Positions 36,549-51,500 of a DNA stretch of 64,000 nucleotides are shown here, one piece after another (the first letter of the stretch is position 1; each line of letters opens with the position of its first letter). The position numbers were made by a program, and so were the translations under genes. The DNA lies in the NCBI GenBank assembly GCA_025084515.1, contig JAJAGP010003148.1:1-64000 (forward strand), read 5' to 3'. Below the pieces are notes generated by a model. It made no database searches. It was not told the origin of the DNA and saw only the letters and a program-made list of their open reading frames with translations. The DNA is from Ancistrus triradiatus. Lineage: Eukaryota; Chordata; Actinopteri; Siluriformes; Loricariidae.

Positions 36549-39500
36549 CTGCAGGAAAGACAACAAGATACCTGTCAGGACAGCGTACTTAAGGAGTGTA
36601 TTTCTGTTCATTCAAAGCATAAAGTTTTAAATGTACTGAAAAATGCAACAGAATTTGATGAGTGAAAATGTTTGGAGATCTTTCATATGGTCCACTAGTG
36701 TTATTAGATAGGTTAGACATGTTATTTATTTAGGATGCAGTCAATGTCATGACTGTATGGCTACATGTCCAAGGCTGCACAAGAGAGTCTACAGAATTTC
36801 ATAAATATAAATGTGTTTTGGAAGGGTTGGCGTCTATTAAACAATTTGCTGAGAATATATAATGGTGCAAACTGGGAAGAAGGATATCACATATATGTGA
36901 CTAATGTAGTTTACTAAACAGCCAGCACACTATTATGGAATAGCAAGAGGAAATTTAAAAATTGAAGATTCATGTTTATTTATAGTATTGTCAAAAAGTC
37001 TTAGACCACCATTAGTTTTTTTTTTTTTTAGCAATGGTATAACGACCATACATAACATATTATCGCCGATTGGACCCAAAAATTTCAAATTTGGATTTGT
37101 CATTCCATAACACTCTTTTCTCCTGATCTTCATTCCAATCTTTGTTAGCTTTAGCAGCATATCTTAGCCTTTTCACCCTATTCCCCTTCCAAAGAAGTGG
37201 TTTCTTGGCTGCTACCCTTCCAAAAAGACCATTCCTGATCAATCTACTTTGGACTGTAGAAGGGTCAACTTTCCATGAAGCTGTCAGATGGTGCTATTGC
37301 ACAATTGTAAGTGGAGGTCACACTAAATACTTGCCACTGTAGTCTATAGAAGCTGTTTTTTTTCTTATTTTCTGTTCAGTTTTTTTAATACTGCATACAG
37401 CTTTTCCTGTCTTTCAGGTTGTATTCTAATAGAGAGACATAGAAATGATTATATATGGTCATTATACCATTTATAAAACATATATCTAATCTAATGGTGA
37501 CCCAAGACTTTTGCACAGTATGGTGCTTATGTGGTACAGTGCCAGTTCGCCACTGTGGAGAGCGCATTCTGGCCAGATCGGTCGTTACAATGGCAAAATT
37601 GAATATATTTGAGGGAAGGGAGGCCAGATGGTGCTTCAAAAGTGACCCCTATGATGGACTGGCGTCAAGGCCAGGGTACACCTCCCTGCCCAGTGAATTC
37701 AGGGACAGGCTCCAGATCCTGACCAGCATAAGCAGAGTTAAAACAGGAACAAAATTAGATTTATATGCTGATAACTCTACTGAGGTAGAGATGGAGTAAT
37801 CAGTAGATTTTATACATAGATGTTCAGTGATGCCCTAACCAGCTCAAAATCCTGCTTTTGAGTACATCTTACGTTTGCATTTAGTAATTTAGCGGGCGCC
37901 CTTATCCAGAGGACTTATAAAAGATGCCATCTTACAATACAACCAATTGTGGCTTAAGGGTCATGGGTCAAGGACCCAACAGTGGCAGCTTGGCAGAGGT
38001 TCAATACCTTAACCACTAAGCCACCACAGTACAGCTGTACATTAGGAAAGACAGTGGATAGGTGCTGAGGATGAGAAACTGCTAGCTGAATTTACCAAAG
38101 CTCTGGGGTATGACAAAAACAAATAGCAGTCTATTTTTAGTACTGTACAGCTAGAGCACTATCCAACTATACTCTGTCTTTCAATTTAAATCAAATGCAG
38201 CATAGTGAAAACAATGCCAGTCTCTTTATAATCATCAACTAGTAGGCATTAGTTTCTTTTGTGAAATTTAAAACTGATCAACATGAGAAGGACGTGAAAG
38301 CTTGAAAGCACAAGAATTAACGAATATTTCTAGAAAATACTGTACATGACTACAACTGGGGTAGAATTTCCGTTTTTTAAAATAGCCCTTATGTTCAGAA
38401 ATATTACCAACCCTGCTGGTCTTGAGAGCTAGCCAGTGAATGACTCACCTGTTCCTGGCCCAGAACGAGTGTTCCTCCGGGCCGGATGTAGTGGCGGGTT
38501 GCCAGGTCTTTCCCGTCACCTTTCAGTTTGCCTCCCACATAGGCGTGCCACACTCCTCCTCTTCTATTCCAACTGACACACACATGCTGCCATGTGCCCA
38601 CCGTCAGGTTCAGATAAAACTGTGCCATCTACGGAGAAGAAGGAATGAACCTCAAGAAGTCGTTTCCATTATTATTTTATTGGCATCCTCTTTCGGATAT
38701 AACGTTGAAGGAATGCTTAGGATGAAGGATTGCTCAGTTTTGTAATGAGAAACTGCAGGGCAGAGACTGAGTGCCTGTTATGATACTATTTTGGGGAACC
38801 CCCGAACACACTTATGGTTAGAACATAATAAATGCAGCTATCGATTGGAGAGGGCAGTGTGGTGGTGCAGTGGTCAGCACTGTTAAATTACAGACACAAA
38901 GATCCAAGGGTTCGATTCCCTGAGTTGGGTTTGCATGAACACCTCTGAGAACTCCATTTTCAGAGAGTTCAAAGACATGCTTTATGTCTGCTGGTGTCTC
39001 TGAAGTGTTCTAGTGTGTAGTGCTGGGCATTATGGCCTTAAATCAATGTCGCGATTAACAGAACATTTTACCTCAATTATGATTAATGAACAATTTGTTT
39101 TCCTCAGAGTTCACTGACAAGGTTTGTATGTTCAACTATTAAGCGGGGACTGTTTTCTAATGAAAGAGTGCACATTGTGGTGATTGTAAACTCACAGGAG
39201 AAGGAAACACACCATTGAACTATTTATGGTTATTCATGGAACATTTCCACCAACTGAAATCATTGCACACATCACTTGACATGAAAAGGGCTTATGAAAA
39301 GGGGACATTTTAGTTTTAATGTAAAAAGCAAGTTCCCTAAAAAGGAGAAAATAAATAACTTGCCTTTATTGCAAACATAAGACATTTTAAATAATGCCAT
39401 GTGCAGTTTTAACAAATTTATAACCAACTGTGCTGCACAGTAGCTATGGAAACCATACTCTTCGCATTATGGTAGAAAATCCTACCTAGGCGTCTGTTAT

Positions 39501-42500
39501 TTCTTTCCATCTTCTTGAATCCTTTTCATATTGTGTAACATTTGGAAATGCTTGTCTTATTGATGGCTGCTTTGTGGAGGCACTTGCTGCTGGGTGCTTG
39601 TCAGTCTCTTTCTTTTTTTGAGCCATGCACTGTTCATATTCAGTAGCATTAAGGTGACTGTGCTCCAAGTGTTGAAAGAGAAGGGTGCTATCACTGTTGG
39701 ATGCTGAAACTTGTTTAAATCTGACTTCTTTTTGTTCGGTGTCATCTTCTCTAAAGCCAATATGTGTCCATATTACGTACACAACATTTTTCATTGGTAG
39801 AAGCTGCTCTGTGTTTGGGTTCTCCTCCATGTTGCTTCCATGTTGCTGATAGGATGGGACGGAGTCACGCGACTACATACGGGGATAGTAGATAAACTCG
39901 CAAAGTGGGGAAGAATTAAAATAAAACTGAAATAACTGACATGGGCAAGATTGTGTCGGTTAAATTTCGGAACGTCAGTTTTAATTAATTATTTTTATTA
40001 TTTCACCTGATTTTTTTTTTATTAATTGCCCAGGCCTACTAGTGTGAGTGAATATCTGAGTGTGTTTGTATGTGTGTGTGTGTGTGTGGGTGTGCACTTG
40101 GATTGGTGGCCTGTCTAGGGTTGGTTCCTGCATTGCACCCTCCATATTAACTCACTAACACTAGTACACTCCCTAACAGTAGGATATTCTGGAGATGCCA
40201 AGTGCCTAACGCATGTCTTTGGAACGTGGGAGGATTCCGGAGTACTTGGAGGAAGTCTGCGCAGACGCACTTACCACTTCAGCACTTACCACTGCGTCAC
40301 CGTGCCACCCCATTCCATGTTGTATTATAAAAACCACACTTATGTTACATACGTTTATAGGCATTGACTGATTGTGAGTATTAAACATGATGTGTACCTC
40401 GTTTTTGATGATGAGTTCAATGGGACCGTTGACCAGCTGCTGAAGAACCAGCTCGTGAGGATCCTCTGACACGGCGTATGAAAATGCAGTGCCCAGGACG
40501 CTCTGCATGGGTCTCAGCCACATGCAGACTGTGAGAGCATGGAGAGCAGGAACGGCTCGCTTTACTACAGCATACATAGAGGTGCTCCTCAGAGGAAATG
40601 AGAGCCTGTAGCCCTCTGGGAACCTGTTCTCTGTCATCCCTGACAGACACAAACAGGTCTAGGTTAATACTGTTAACAAAAGCTAAACATTTTGATATAC
40701 ACTCACTGGCTACTGTACAGTATTAGGTACAGCCTGCTAGTACTGGGTTGGACCCCCTTTTGACTTCAGACCTGCCTTCATTCTTCATGGCATAGCTTCA
40801 ACAAGGTGCTGGAAACATTCCTCCAGGATGGCCAGGATTTTGGTCCATATTGACATGATAACATCAAGCACTTGATGCACATTTGTCGGCTGCACATCCA
40901 TGATGCACATCTCCCATTCCACCACATCCCAAAGGTGCTCTATTGGATTGAGATCTGGTGAATGTGGAGGCCATTTCAGTACAGTGAACTCACTGTCATG
41001 TTCAAGTAACTAGTTTGTGACGATATGAGCTTTGTGACATGGCGTGTTTCCTGCTTGAAGTACATAATTGAAGATGATATACTGTCGTCATGAAAAGATG
41101 GACATGGTCAGTAACAACACTCAGGTAGACTGTGGCATTTAAATGAAACTCAGCTGGTATTAAGGGGCGCAAAGTGCCAGCAGTATATCTCCATGCTTTA
41201 ATGTTGTTTGCGCCAAATTCCATCAATACCATCCCAAAGTCACAGCAGAAATCCAGACTAATCAGACCAAGCAACATTTTTTCAATCTGCTATCGTCCAA
41301 ATTTGGTGAGACAGTGCAAATTGTAGCCTCAGTAGCCTGTTCTTAGCTGACAGGAGTGGAACCTGGTGGATTCTTCTCCTGATGTAGCCCATCTGCGTCA
41401 AGGTTCGACGTGTTGTGTGTAGTGATGCTCTTCTGCATATCTTGGTAGTAACGAGTGGTTATTTGAGTTTGTGTTGCCTTTCGAACCAGTCTGGTCATTC
41501 TCCTCTGACCTCTGGCATCAACAAGGCATTTTCACCCAGAGAACTGCCACTCACTGGGTATTTTCTATTTTTCAGACCATTCTCTGTAAACCCTACAGAT
41601 GGCTCATCCCTGTAGATGAGAACTTTCTGAAACTTCCAGCACCAATAACAATGCCATGTTCAAAGTCATTTAGATCACCTTTCTTCCCCATTCTGATGCT
41701 TGATTTGAACTTCAGCAGATCGTCTTCAGCATTTCTTCTTATCTAAATCCATTGAGTTGCTGGCATTAACAATCAGTTGAATCGGTGTACCGAATAAACT
41801 GGCAGTGTACCTAATGAAATTGAATTTGTAACTGATAAATGATGTTAAATGCCATATCCTTCATCTTCGCTGTCACATTACCAATAACTGCAGTCAGAGG
41901 TAATGACACTGTATCTGTGAAAAGTGAACAGAAGCCTGGGACTGGACCAGAAGGTCCAGGGTACAAATCCCACCTCTGCCATGGTGCCACTGTTGGATCC
42001 TTAACACATATTTGCATGGATTGTATCAGTTGTGATTTGCTCTGGATAAGAGTGTCTGCTCAGTGTCAAATGTAAATGCATCTAGAGGAAGTTGGGCCAG
42101 AAGCGAAGACAGATGTAATGCAGTGTTAATCTATTGCCCCTTGGTGAGAGCTACATATTGAACAGATTTGCAACCAAGCCAGGAGTAAAAAAGCCAGTTT
42201 TGCTGAAGGTTTTCATTACAGCCATGCCGGAGAAATGCCTGAGTCATCCTGTTTAATCAATACAAAATTGAACATTCAGCTTATTGTACTAGTAATTACC
42301 TTTCCCCATATTTTTTCTGGCCAGCTGCAAAATAATCTATTGCACTTGGGCATTCTAACCCATTAAGGACACTGCACTGCAATCTCATGTGTGCTGTCAT
42401 CACTTGACCAGAATTACTCTTGGCTATGGTAATCTGTCTATAGGAGAACTCCAGGAAACAACTTTCCACAGCTGCCTATCTGCATGAACCAAACAATCGG

Positions 42501-45500
42501 CTCTACATACCAAATATACTATAACCACAGCTGCACCTGGTTCAACATCAAGAGATATTGCAAAGTCAAAGTGTTTTATTTATCATGTGCACAGCACATC
42601 AGAGACAGTTGTATATCGAAAAGCTTGCTCTGAGCATCGGGTCAAAAAAACAATGCAAAATCACAATTTTAAGAAATGATCCCATAGATTCAATAAACAA
42701 GAAGAACAACATAAAAAATTAAAACAAATGTAGATTTAGCACATAAGAGGTTGAGAGTGAGCCTGACTTTATAATGTGAGGAATAATATGAGGAAAAAAT
42801 ACTAAAATAGATGAAGAACAGTAATAATTAAGCTGCAAAAAGGTCTATACAGTGGTACCTCAGTTCTCAACCACCTCGGAACCCGACAAATTCGATTCTC
42901 GGCACATTTTTACTAGAAACATTTGTCTCGGCTCTTGTTGTTTGCTTGGTACTCGCCACACTTGCTTAAACTTGTACAAGTCGAACAAATGGTTGATGAT
43001 TATAGCCAAATGGAAGGACCACTCCGGATCAGGTTGAGTAGCTGGCAATAGCAACTAGTGCCCTGAGTAAACCAAGAGTAAGTGTTTTGCTTTTCCTTTT
43101 CATTTTCAATCCATTACGTACTATATGCCATGAGATCATCAACACTTCATTATAAAATAAGCTTTGTGTGAATGGTTTTGGCCAGATAAATGTACAAGTG
43201 TTTTAAACAATAAGTTAGACTCTGCTATGATACATTCATTCACTTTCTCATCCACAGTATAGGCTATATTAAACTCATCGGTTCATGATACATTTAACTT
43301 ATGATGGATTTGTCAGAACATTTGCCCTTCATAAATCAGGGAGCACCTGTACAATACTCCATCAACTCCATTAATGCATATAATGCCTTATACAGCGTGG
43401 ATTTTCTGGGGGTCTAGAACGGATTCATTCAGTTTACATTATTTCTTATGGGAAAAATGTGCTCGTTACTCATCATTTTTGGTTACTTCTGGAACGAATT
43501 AACAACAACAACCGAGGTAATATTGTATATGGCTATATTCACACAGCAGGCACAGTGGCCCAAATCAAATTTTCTCACCTTATCTGTTTTATTAGCTTGT
43601 CCACACTGTCATTTATAATGTGAGCTATATCTGACATTCTTCACGCTTGTAACTGATGCACATGTGCAAAAGAGCAACACTTCATGTGACCCACTCCTCC
43701 AAAGGTAAACAATCAAAATGAGCAACAGTAACAGGAACTGCTGTAATGGTCATGTTAAAAAGGGAACATTATTCAGCCACAGCCATTTCTTTGGTTTGTG
43801 TACTTGGTGTCTTTAAACTTTGCTTTTTATATTTTTTATTTTCCTTTGACACTGCAATCACGTCCTCCTGTGGCCGCGTTCTGCCATTTTTTTAGAAATT
43901 TCCTCAAACATAGGGTGGAATTTTTTTAACAGGTACTCGGTTCTTGGAATTTTGAAATACGTGAACTTGACATACTTGATAACATCAGCTCGACAATGCT
44001 AAACTTTTTTTTGCATGTTTGTCACACTTTTGGAACATCAAACCAATTTAAATATTAGTCAAAGACAACACAAGTAAACACAAAATGCAGTTTTTAAATG
44101 AAGCTGTTTATCATTAAGTGAAAAAAAAATCCAAATCTACATGGCCCTGTGTGGAAAAAGTGATTGCCCCCTAAACCTAATAACTGGTTGGGCCACCCTT
44201 AGCAGCAACAACTGCAACAAAGCATTTGTGATAACTTGCAATGAGTCTTTTACAGCGTTGTGGAGGAATCTTGGCCACTGATCTTTGCAGAATTGTTGTA
44301 ATTCAGCCACATTGGAGGGCCTGAACGGCCTTTTTAAGGTCATGCCACAGCATCTCAATAGGATTCAGGTCAGGACTTTGACTAGGCCACTCCAAAGTCT
44401 CCATTTTGTTTTTCTTCAGCCATTCAGAGGTGGACTTGCTGGTGTGTTTTGGATCATTGTCCTGCTGCAGAACCCAAGTTCGTTTCAGCTTGAGGTCACG
44501 AACAGATGGCCAGACATTCTCCTTCAGGATTTTTTGATAGACAGCAGAATTCATAGCTCCATTTATCACAGCAAGTCTTCCAAGTCCTGAAGCATCAAAA
44601 CAGCCCCAGACCATCACACTACCACCACCATATTTTACTGTTGCTATAATGTTCTTTTTCTGAAATGCTGTGCTACTTTTATGTCAGATGTAATGGGACA
44701 CACACCTTCCAAAGAGTTCAACTTTTGTCTCGTCAGTCCACAGAATGTTTTCGCAAAAGTTTTGGGGATCATCAAGATGTGTTCTTTTTGCTCAGCAGTG
44801 GTTTTCAACTCTGCCATGCAGGCCATTTTTGCCCAGTCTCTTTCTTATGGTGGAGGTATGAACACTGACCTTAACTGAGGCAAGTGAGGCCTGCAGTTCT
44901 TTGGATGTTGTTGTGGGATCTTTTGTGACCTCTTGGATGAGTCGTCGCTGCGCTCTTGGGGTAATTTTGGTCAGCCGGCCACTCCTGTGAAGGTTCACCA
45001 CTGTTCCATGTCTTTGCCATTTGTGGATAATGGCTTTCACTGTGGTTCGCTGGAATCCCAAAGCTTTAGAAATGGCTTTATAACCCTTTCCAGACGGATA
45101 GATCTCAATTACTTTCTTTCTCAATTGTTCCTGAATTTCTTTGGATCTCAGCATGAAGTGTAGCTTTTAAGGATTTTTTGGTGTACGTCACTTTGTCAGG
45201 CAGGGCCTATTTAAGTGATGTCCTGATTGAGAACAGGTGTGGCAATAATGAGGCCTGTGTGATAGTGAATTCAGGTGTGATAAACCATAGTTACGTTATG
45301 TTTTAACAAAGGGGGGGCATCACTTTTTCACACAGGGCCATGTAGGTTTGGATTTTTTCTCCCTTAATAATAAACACCTTCATTTAAAAACTGCATTTTG
45401 TGTTTACTTGTGTTGTCTTTGACTAATATTTAAATTATTTTGATGTTCTGAAACACTTAAGTGTGACAAATATGCAAAAAAATAGAAAATCAGGAAGGGG

Positions 45501-48500
45501 GCGAACACTTTTTCAAACCACTGTAGTTTTACTCTACTGACTCATTTGTTTAACCATCCTCTTCTCAGTTTGGAATGAGGTGAAGAGCTGTACCTTAATC
45601 GAAATACAACCTAATTAACGTCAGACATTCTAATTTACAGCAATTTGTGAGAACAGGTTCACCTCACCTTGTTCAAGGCTGCTTATGCGTTGGTGGACGG
45701 CGTCCAGTCCATGGTCAATGTGCTGCTGATGTTTTTGGGTTTCTTTGCGAAGTGCTTTCCTCTCCTCTTCAAGCACTCTCATCTTTCGCTTCAACTCTCT
45801 CTCCAAATCCTCCACTCTCCTCTGTGCTGCAACACCCTGCATCGTCATAGTTTTCGAGACACTCTCGTTGCCTTTTTGCCCTGCCTGGGCGTGGCTATGA
45901 ACCACCTGGGTGGGCAGTGGGGCCAGTGGAACCAATTCTGCCTGCAAGCGAAAGATTAGAAACATTTTTAAATGTTGTCTTTTACCTGCACTTCAGAAGC
46001 TGCAACCAAACTGAACATGTTTAGCACATTTTATTTGGCTAACTGATTTACTGCTTTCCAGTGACAGACTGGAAAGCACATTTGCTGGTACTTAAGTATC
46101 ATTTCCTAGTGCAGGTAAATGTTGCATACTGTCCATTTATATATACACTTGTGGTCCACTTAGGCTATTATCCTTATTATTAAGGTAACTAACCTACTTA
46201 ACCCATATGTTACCCTGCCAGATACATTCATTGTTGTAGTACAGCAGTTGTAATGACACACATAACAGCACAGACTCTGGTGCAGGAGGTTTTATTAAAC
46301 ACATGCAGCATTAGCATGAGATGCACTCCTTAGAAGCACTGAGATGATGACGAACAGGTCTTACCATTAAAGTGAATTACGAGTGCTGGATCTGAACTCC
46401 ACAGCAAGAGAACTGTGTATGGATGACTGGACAGTTGCGGGTTAGTTTCTATTTTAAACTGACACACCGTGGGGAGAGTAACAAGCGAAGTAAGAACTAC
46501 TGCGTCTTTCACACCAGAGAAACAAGGGAAACAAGCAGAGCAACAGAAGCTACCTGTTTGCCTTGCAGTGGACCAGAGTTAAATACGCTTTTCAGTTTCC
46601 GAAATATCTGCTTGTGTCGTAAATACAGTAGGATATATGTTACATTGCCATTTAGGACTCTAATATCAAATATCAAAGTTTCTCATTCCATAAATATGTG
46701 TGTGTGTGTGTGCACGTTCAGGTGAAATGTCAGAAACTGTTAGAAACTCCACATACAATGTCAGGACATTTTTTGACTTCTCAAAAAACTCTCAGGACCT
46801 CAATCCATGTCCTGACATTTCTAAACATGTTTATTCCAAAGACGAAATTTCTATTACAACAATTAAAAGACAAAAACATTTTCATTTCTGAGGTTAAGGT
46901 TATTCATGCCATGTTTTATTTATTTCATTTAGCAGGTGCCCTCATCCAGAGTGACTTATAATTAATACCATCTTACAATCTAAGCAAGTGTGGGTTTAAG
47001 GCCTTGCTCAAGGACTCAGCAGTGGCAGCCTGGTGGAGGTGGCTTTTGAACCTTGGACCTTCTGGTCCATAGTCTAGTACCTTAACCGCTAGGCCACCAC
47101 AGCCCACAGTGTACAATTACATTTACATGGGATTGTGGTAGCCTAGCGGTTAAGGTACTGGACTATGGACCAGAAGGTCCAGGGTTCAAATCCCACCTCT
47201 GCCAAGCTGCCACTGTTGGGTCCTTGAGCAAGGCCCTTAACCCACAATTGCTTGGATTGTAAGGTTGTATCAATTGTAAGTCGCTCTGGATAAGGGCGTC
47301 TGCTAAAATGTAAATGTAAATGTACATTTATAGCATATCCTGAGTGACTTACAACTGATATAGCTTTACAATCCAAGCAATTGTGGATTAAGGGTCTTGC
47401 TCAAGGACCCAGCAGTGGCAACTTGGCAGAGGTAGCCCTTGAACCCTAGACCACAGGTCTGGTATTACTTAGCAACCTTTTATAATTATGTCTATGAAAA
47501 GTCCTGACATTGCTAGTGAAACAAACGATTTGAGTGAATCAATGCGCTGCCCCCAGCTTTACAGTGAGATAAGATTTTACTCATCTTAATTAGTAAAAAA
47601 AAAAAAAGAAAATCAGTGGCGGTCAATGTTGATATTAAATAAATTAGTGTATGGAAAACACTGTAGCATGTTGCCTATTTGGTCCTTAGCTGGTACACTA
47701 CAGAATAGCCTTGCTATGTAAGGTACCCTCTATAATGGACTGTTTGGACAACATCCATATTGCAATTTCACAGAACACTAGGATGTTATTTGACGTTAAT
47801 CGACTTATACCTGTATTTCTACTTCACTGGAGTATTCTAATATAGGAGGATTTTTACTTTCACTCCACTATATTTCACTCCACTATATTGCACTTCTGAC
47901 TATCTCACTACCACTCTATCTATAAAACATCCGTCACTTTTGCGTGGAGAAAAAAGTCTAAGTGGATAGAATATATAATACTGCAGCTCTGTCATGAAAT
48001 GCCTTGTCTGCGTTTCCCATTCTGCTTGTGTGAGTGCGTCTATCTCTGCCCAGCCTTGAAAAGACAAAGCACTTGAAGAAACTCGCTGTGAGAAACAGCG
48101 GTCATACTACTTATTTTAGTTACACTTGTGCAAATACAACAAGAAACATTTTGGGTGGTGCAAGCTAAGAGTAGAATGTGACGAGTACAAACATGCACAT
48201 GTCTGCACACAATACACACATAGGAGCGATAATGCAATTCTGAACTGTATCTGTCTTTTTTTTCAACACTGTGGTGTTGGGTTGTACCTGTGGGAGGAGG
48301 AACTGGGTGAGGGGATCAACCCCTCCTGCACCAGCCACCCGTGCTTATGCCACAGCAACCCCTACCCAGCCCTGCAATGAACTGTTGCCCTGTTCAAGCT
48401 ACAGCAACCCTGACTAGGATAAGTGGGGATAAAATGTTTACAAAAAAATTATCTACTGTAAATTTTACACTAAATATTGTCTTGCCTTTTCACACTACAA

Positions 48501-51500
48501 TGAAATTTGTTTGGAATTCATGATAACTCATTATTTAAGATGGGGAGTTTAGATAGAACAATGAAACAAATGTCCCACATGTTCTGTTTATTACGCAGTC
48601 CGATGCAATTGCATTATTTGAACACCAGAAGGCGCAATCAAAGGTCATGCTCCCATACGCATTAAGTGTAATGAGTACACATTGTTTTGAATTGTTACTC
48701 TTCAGAAATAAAAGGAAAGTTAAGATACGGTGAAGCTACAATTGAACATTTTATTTACAATTTTAAAACTGTTTCTAGTCATTTCTTTTAATTGCAGGGG
48801 ACTAACTTTTTTTTGTTCAAAAACATATTCAAGAAAATGTGCATTGTTTTGCATTGTTTACACTACAGAAATAAAAAAACAATAATTAGAAAATCGAATC
48901 ATGAACTCAATATCGTGAATCAAATTGAATCATGCGCGGTGTATCGTTACACCCCTAAGTACATTTAAAAGCAAGTGCTTCTAGCAGTACATTTACATTT
49001 ACAGCATTTAGCAGACACCCTTATCCAGAGCGACTTACAATTGATACAATCTTACAATCCAAGCAATTGTGGGTTAAGGGCCTTGCTCAAGGACCCAACA
49101 GTGGCAGCTTTGGCTGAGGTGGGATTTGAACCCAAGACCTTCTGGTTCATAGTCCTGCACCTTAACCACTAGGCCACAGTATCTGAAGTTTTACTTAAAC
49201 GTAGGAGTTCTGTACCTCATCCACTGCTGATTTCTGATTTCGTGTGTGTGAGAGAGTGCACATTTATATTTATGGCCAACCACGGCGCAACATCATTTTG
49301 GAACGGTGACAGTAAACAGATCAGTATGATACACTGCAGCAGCTACAGAACCGCATTTCATCTCCTCAGGCTCAGACTCTAATCTTGTTTCAGACACATC
49401 TAGCTACACCATGTGAAATACACTCTGGTGTGGATTATTGGTATATAAAATTGCTCTACCCAGTCAAAAAAATCCTGGGTCGGTCTAACTGTACCTTATA
49501 CACCTTTCAGACCCCCATGCTCACCCTCAGGACCATTTTATCAGGGCATCACCCCAAATAACAAATAACACTCCTGGCTGACTTGCCATTAGTGGATAGT
49601 GGTTGGTTTGGTGGCAGCAAAGCTGTCTGATGCTGGAACAAGTGTATTAGGAGCAGCTGGATAGGTAAACCTCAAAGTTTAAGATTATTCCACCAACAAA
49701 AATAGTCAGGTGGACCACTGATGTAGGACTTGATGAAGATTACCACAAACCATGTGTAGAAAATTGGGCTACAGAAGGGTGGGTGTCTGTAAAAAAGTGA
49801 TCCTCCTTGTTTCTGTGCTCACAGTCCATTTTATCACCTCCACTTATCATATAGATGTACTTTGTAGTTCTACAATTACAGACTGTAGTCCATCTATTTC
49901 TCTATATACACTGTTAGTCCCCTTTACTCAGATCAGGTGGTGGATTTGGGTGATGGATCATTCTCAGCACTGCACTGACACTGACACGGTGGTGTGTTAG
50001 TGTATGTTGTGCTGGTGTGAGTGGATCAGACACAGCAGTGCTGCTGGAGACTGAAAATAGTCTACCTACCTAAAATGTTCAGCCACCAGCATCCTGTTCC
50101 GCATCCTGTGAGATCTGATGAAGGATTAGATAATGACTAGCACAAATTGTGCAACAACAGATGACCTTCTCTCTCTGACTTTACATCCACAAGGTGGAGC
50201 AATAAGGTGATGTCTCTAATAGAGTGGACAGGAAGTGAACACAAGAGTTTAAAAACTCCAGCAGCACTGCTGTGTCTGATCCACTCACACCGGGACAACA
50301 CACACCAACACACCACCATCGCATCAGTGACACTGCAGTACTGAGAATGACCCACCATCCATATAGTACCTGAACTGTGATGGTCCTGACCATTAGTATG
50401 TAGAGAAACAGATGGACTACAGGTGGTAATTGTAAAACAGAAATGAGAGCACTGCTTCTGTTTGGTAACTGGAACTGATGAATACCTAATAAAGCAATTG
50501 GTGTATGATTGGTGTGCGTACGGGCTACAACCTACCTACCAACTGCACCCACAGCCATGTGTTTCTAATAACACTGCAAATAAATGTATATGAAGCCCTA
50601 ACCCTATATGCTACATTATATATCCCTAACGAGGTTTAGTGATGCAGGAGAGGCGCGTAACTGACGAGAGACGCACACTTCTGGTGATAAACGTGCGGGT
50701 TTTCTGCCTGCAGCCAATCAGAGAGCAACGTTTCTGGCGCAGAGCTGTAAATCTCTCTAACAGCTGTGTGAGCAGAGCAGAAATGAGCAGCTGGGAGGCA
50801 GGAGGAGGCAAGAGGGAGGAGGAGAACTATACCATTCCATGATTATGAGCACAGAGAGACTTCCTTCTGACCTGTATATTATCCTTTTAAAGAGCAGGTT
50901 TACTTTGTAGATGTGATTCAGTGCTAGTTGGACTTACTGCTTAATATGACCGTATGCGGCATAGCACAAGCCACGCGTACTGGGCTGCTTTTAAGGTGGC
51001 CTAATTTTTTTAGTGATTTTCTCTCCCTTTTCTGTGATTTCATGTTTTATGTTATAACATTTTTTGTGTCATTTTAGGAATATACATTTGTCTATCTGTG
51101 TATCATTCAACATGTATACTACACATTTAATCTCTAAGTAAAAACATAACAGCTACAATGATAATGATTCACTGAATACTGCTCGGGTGGCACAGTGGTC
51201 CAGGTTCAAGACCCGGTGGTGGTGAATCCGGCCAGGTTGGGTGTCCCACAATTAGGCTATAACTGTGTTAGGAAGCCTGATTGCTGGAACTGTCCCCCGG
51301 CACTGCTACTGCGATGCCTCTCCAGTCCTGCGCTGGACTGGTGCCCTGTCCAGGGGACATGCTCACCTTCACCCAGTGAATTCTGGAGCAACCACGACCA
51401 TGACCAGGATAAGTGGGCTTAAATGTGAATTAAAAAAAATAATAAAGAGACTTAACTGATTGGTCTCTCCCCCTGGTGATACCTATAATAATAATAATAA

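Noticed and set aside
36549..36611. ATG at 36611 as a start of the last nptxr frame
   Set aside because: It lies in intron 4; the acceptor ctgcag at 36554-36549 and the frame from exon 4 define the exon.
46160..46730. Open frames of 60-100 residues in nptxr intron 1
   Set aside because: Composition and lack of any family resemblance suggest chance; no splice signals support them.
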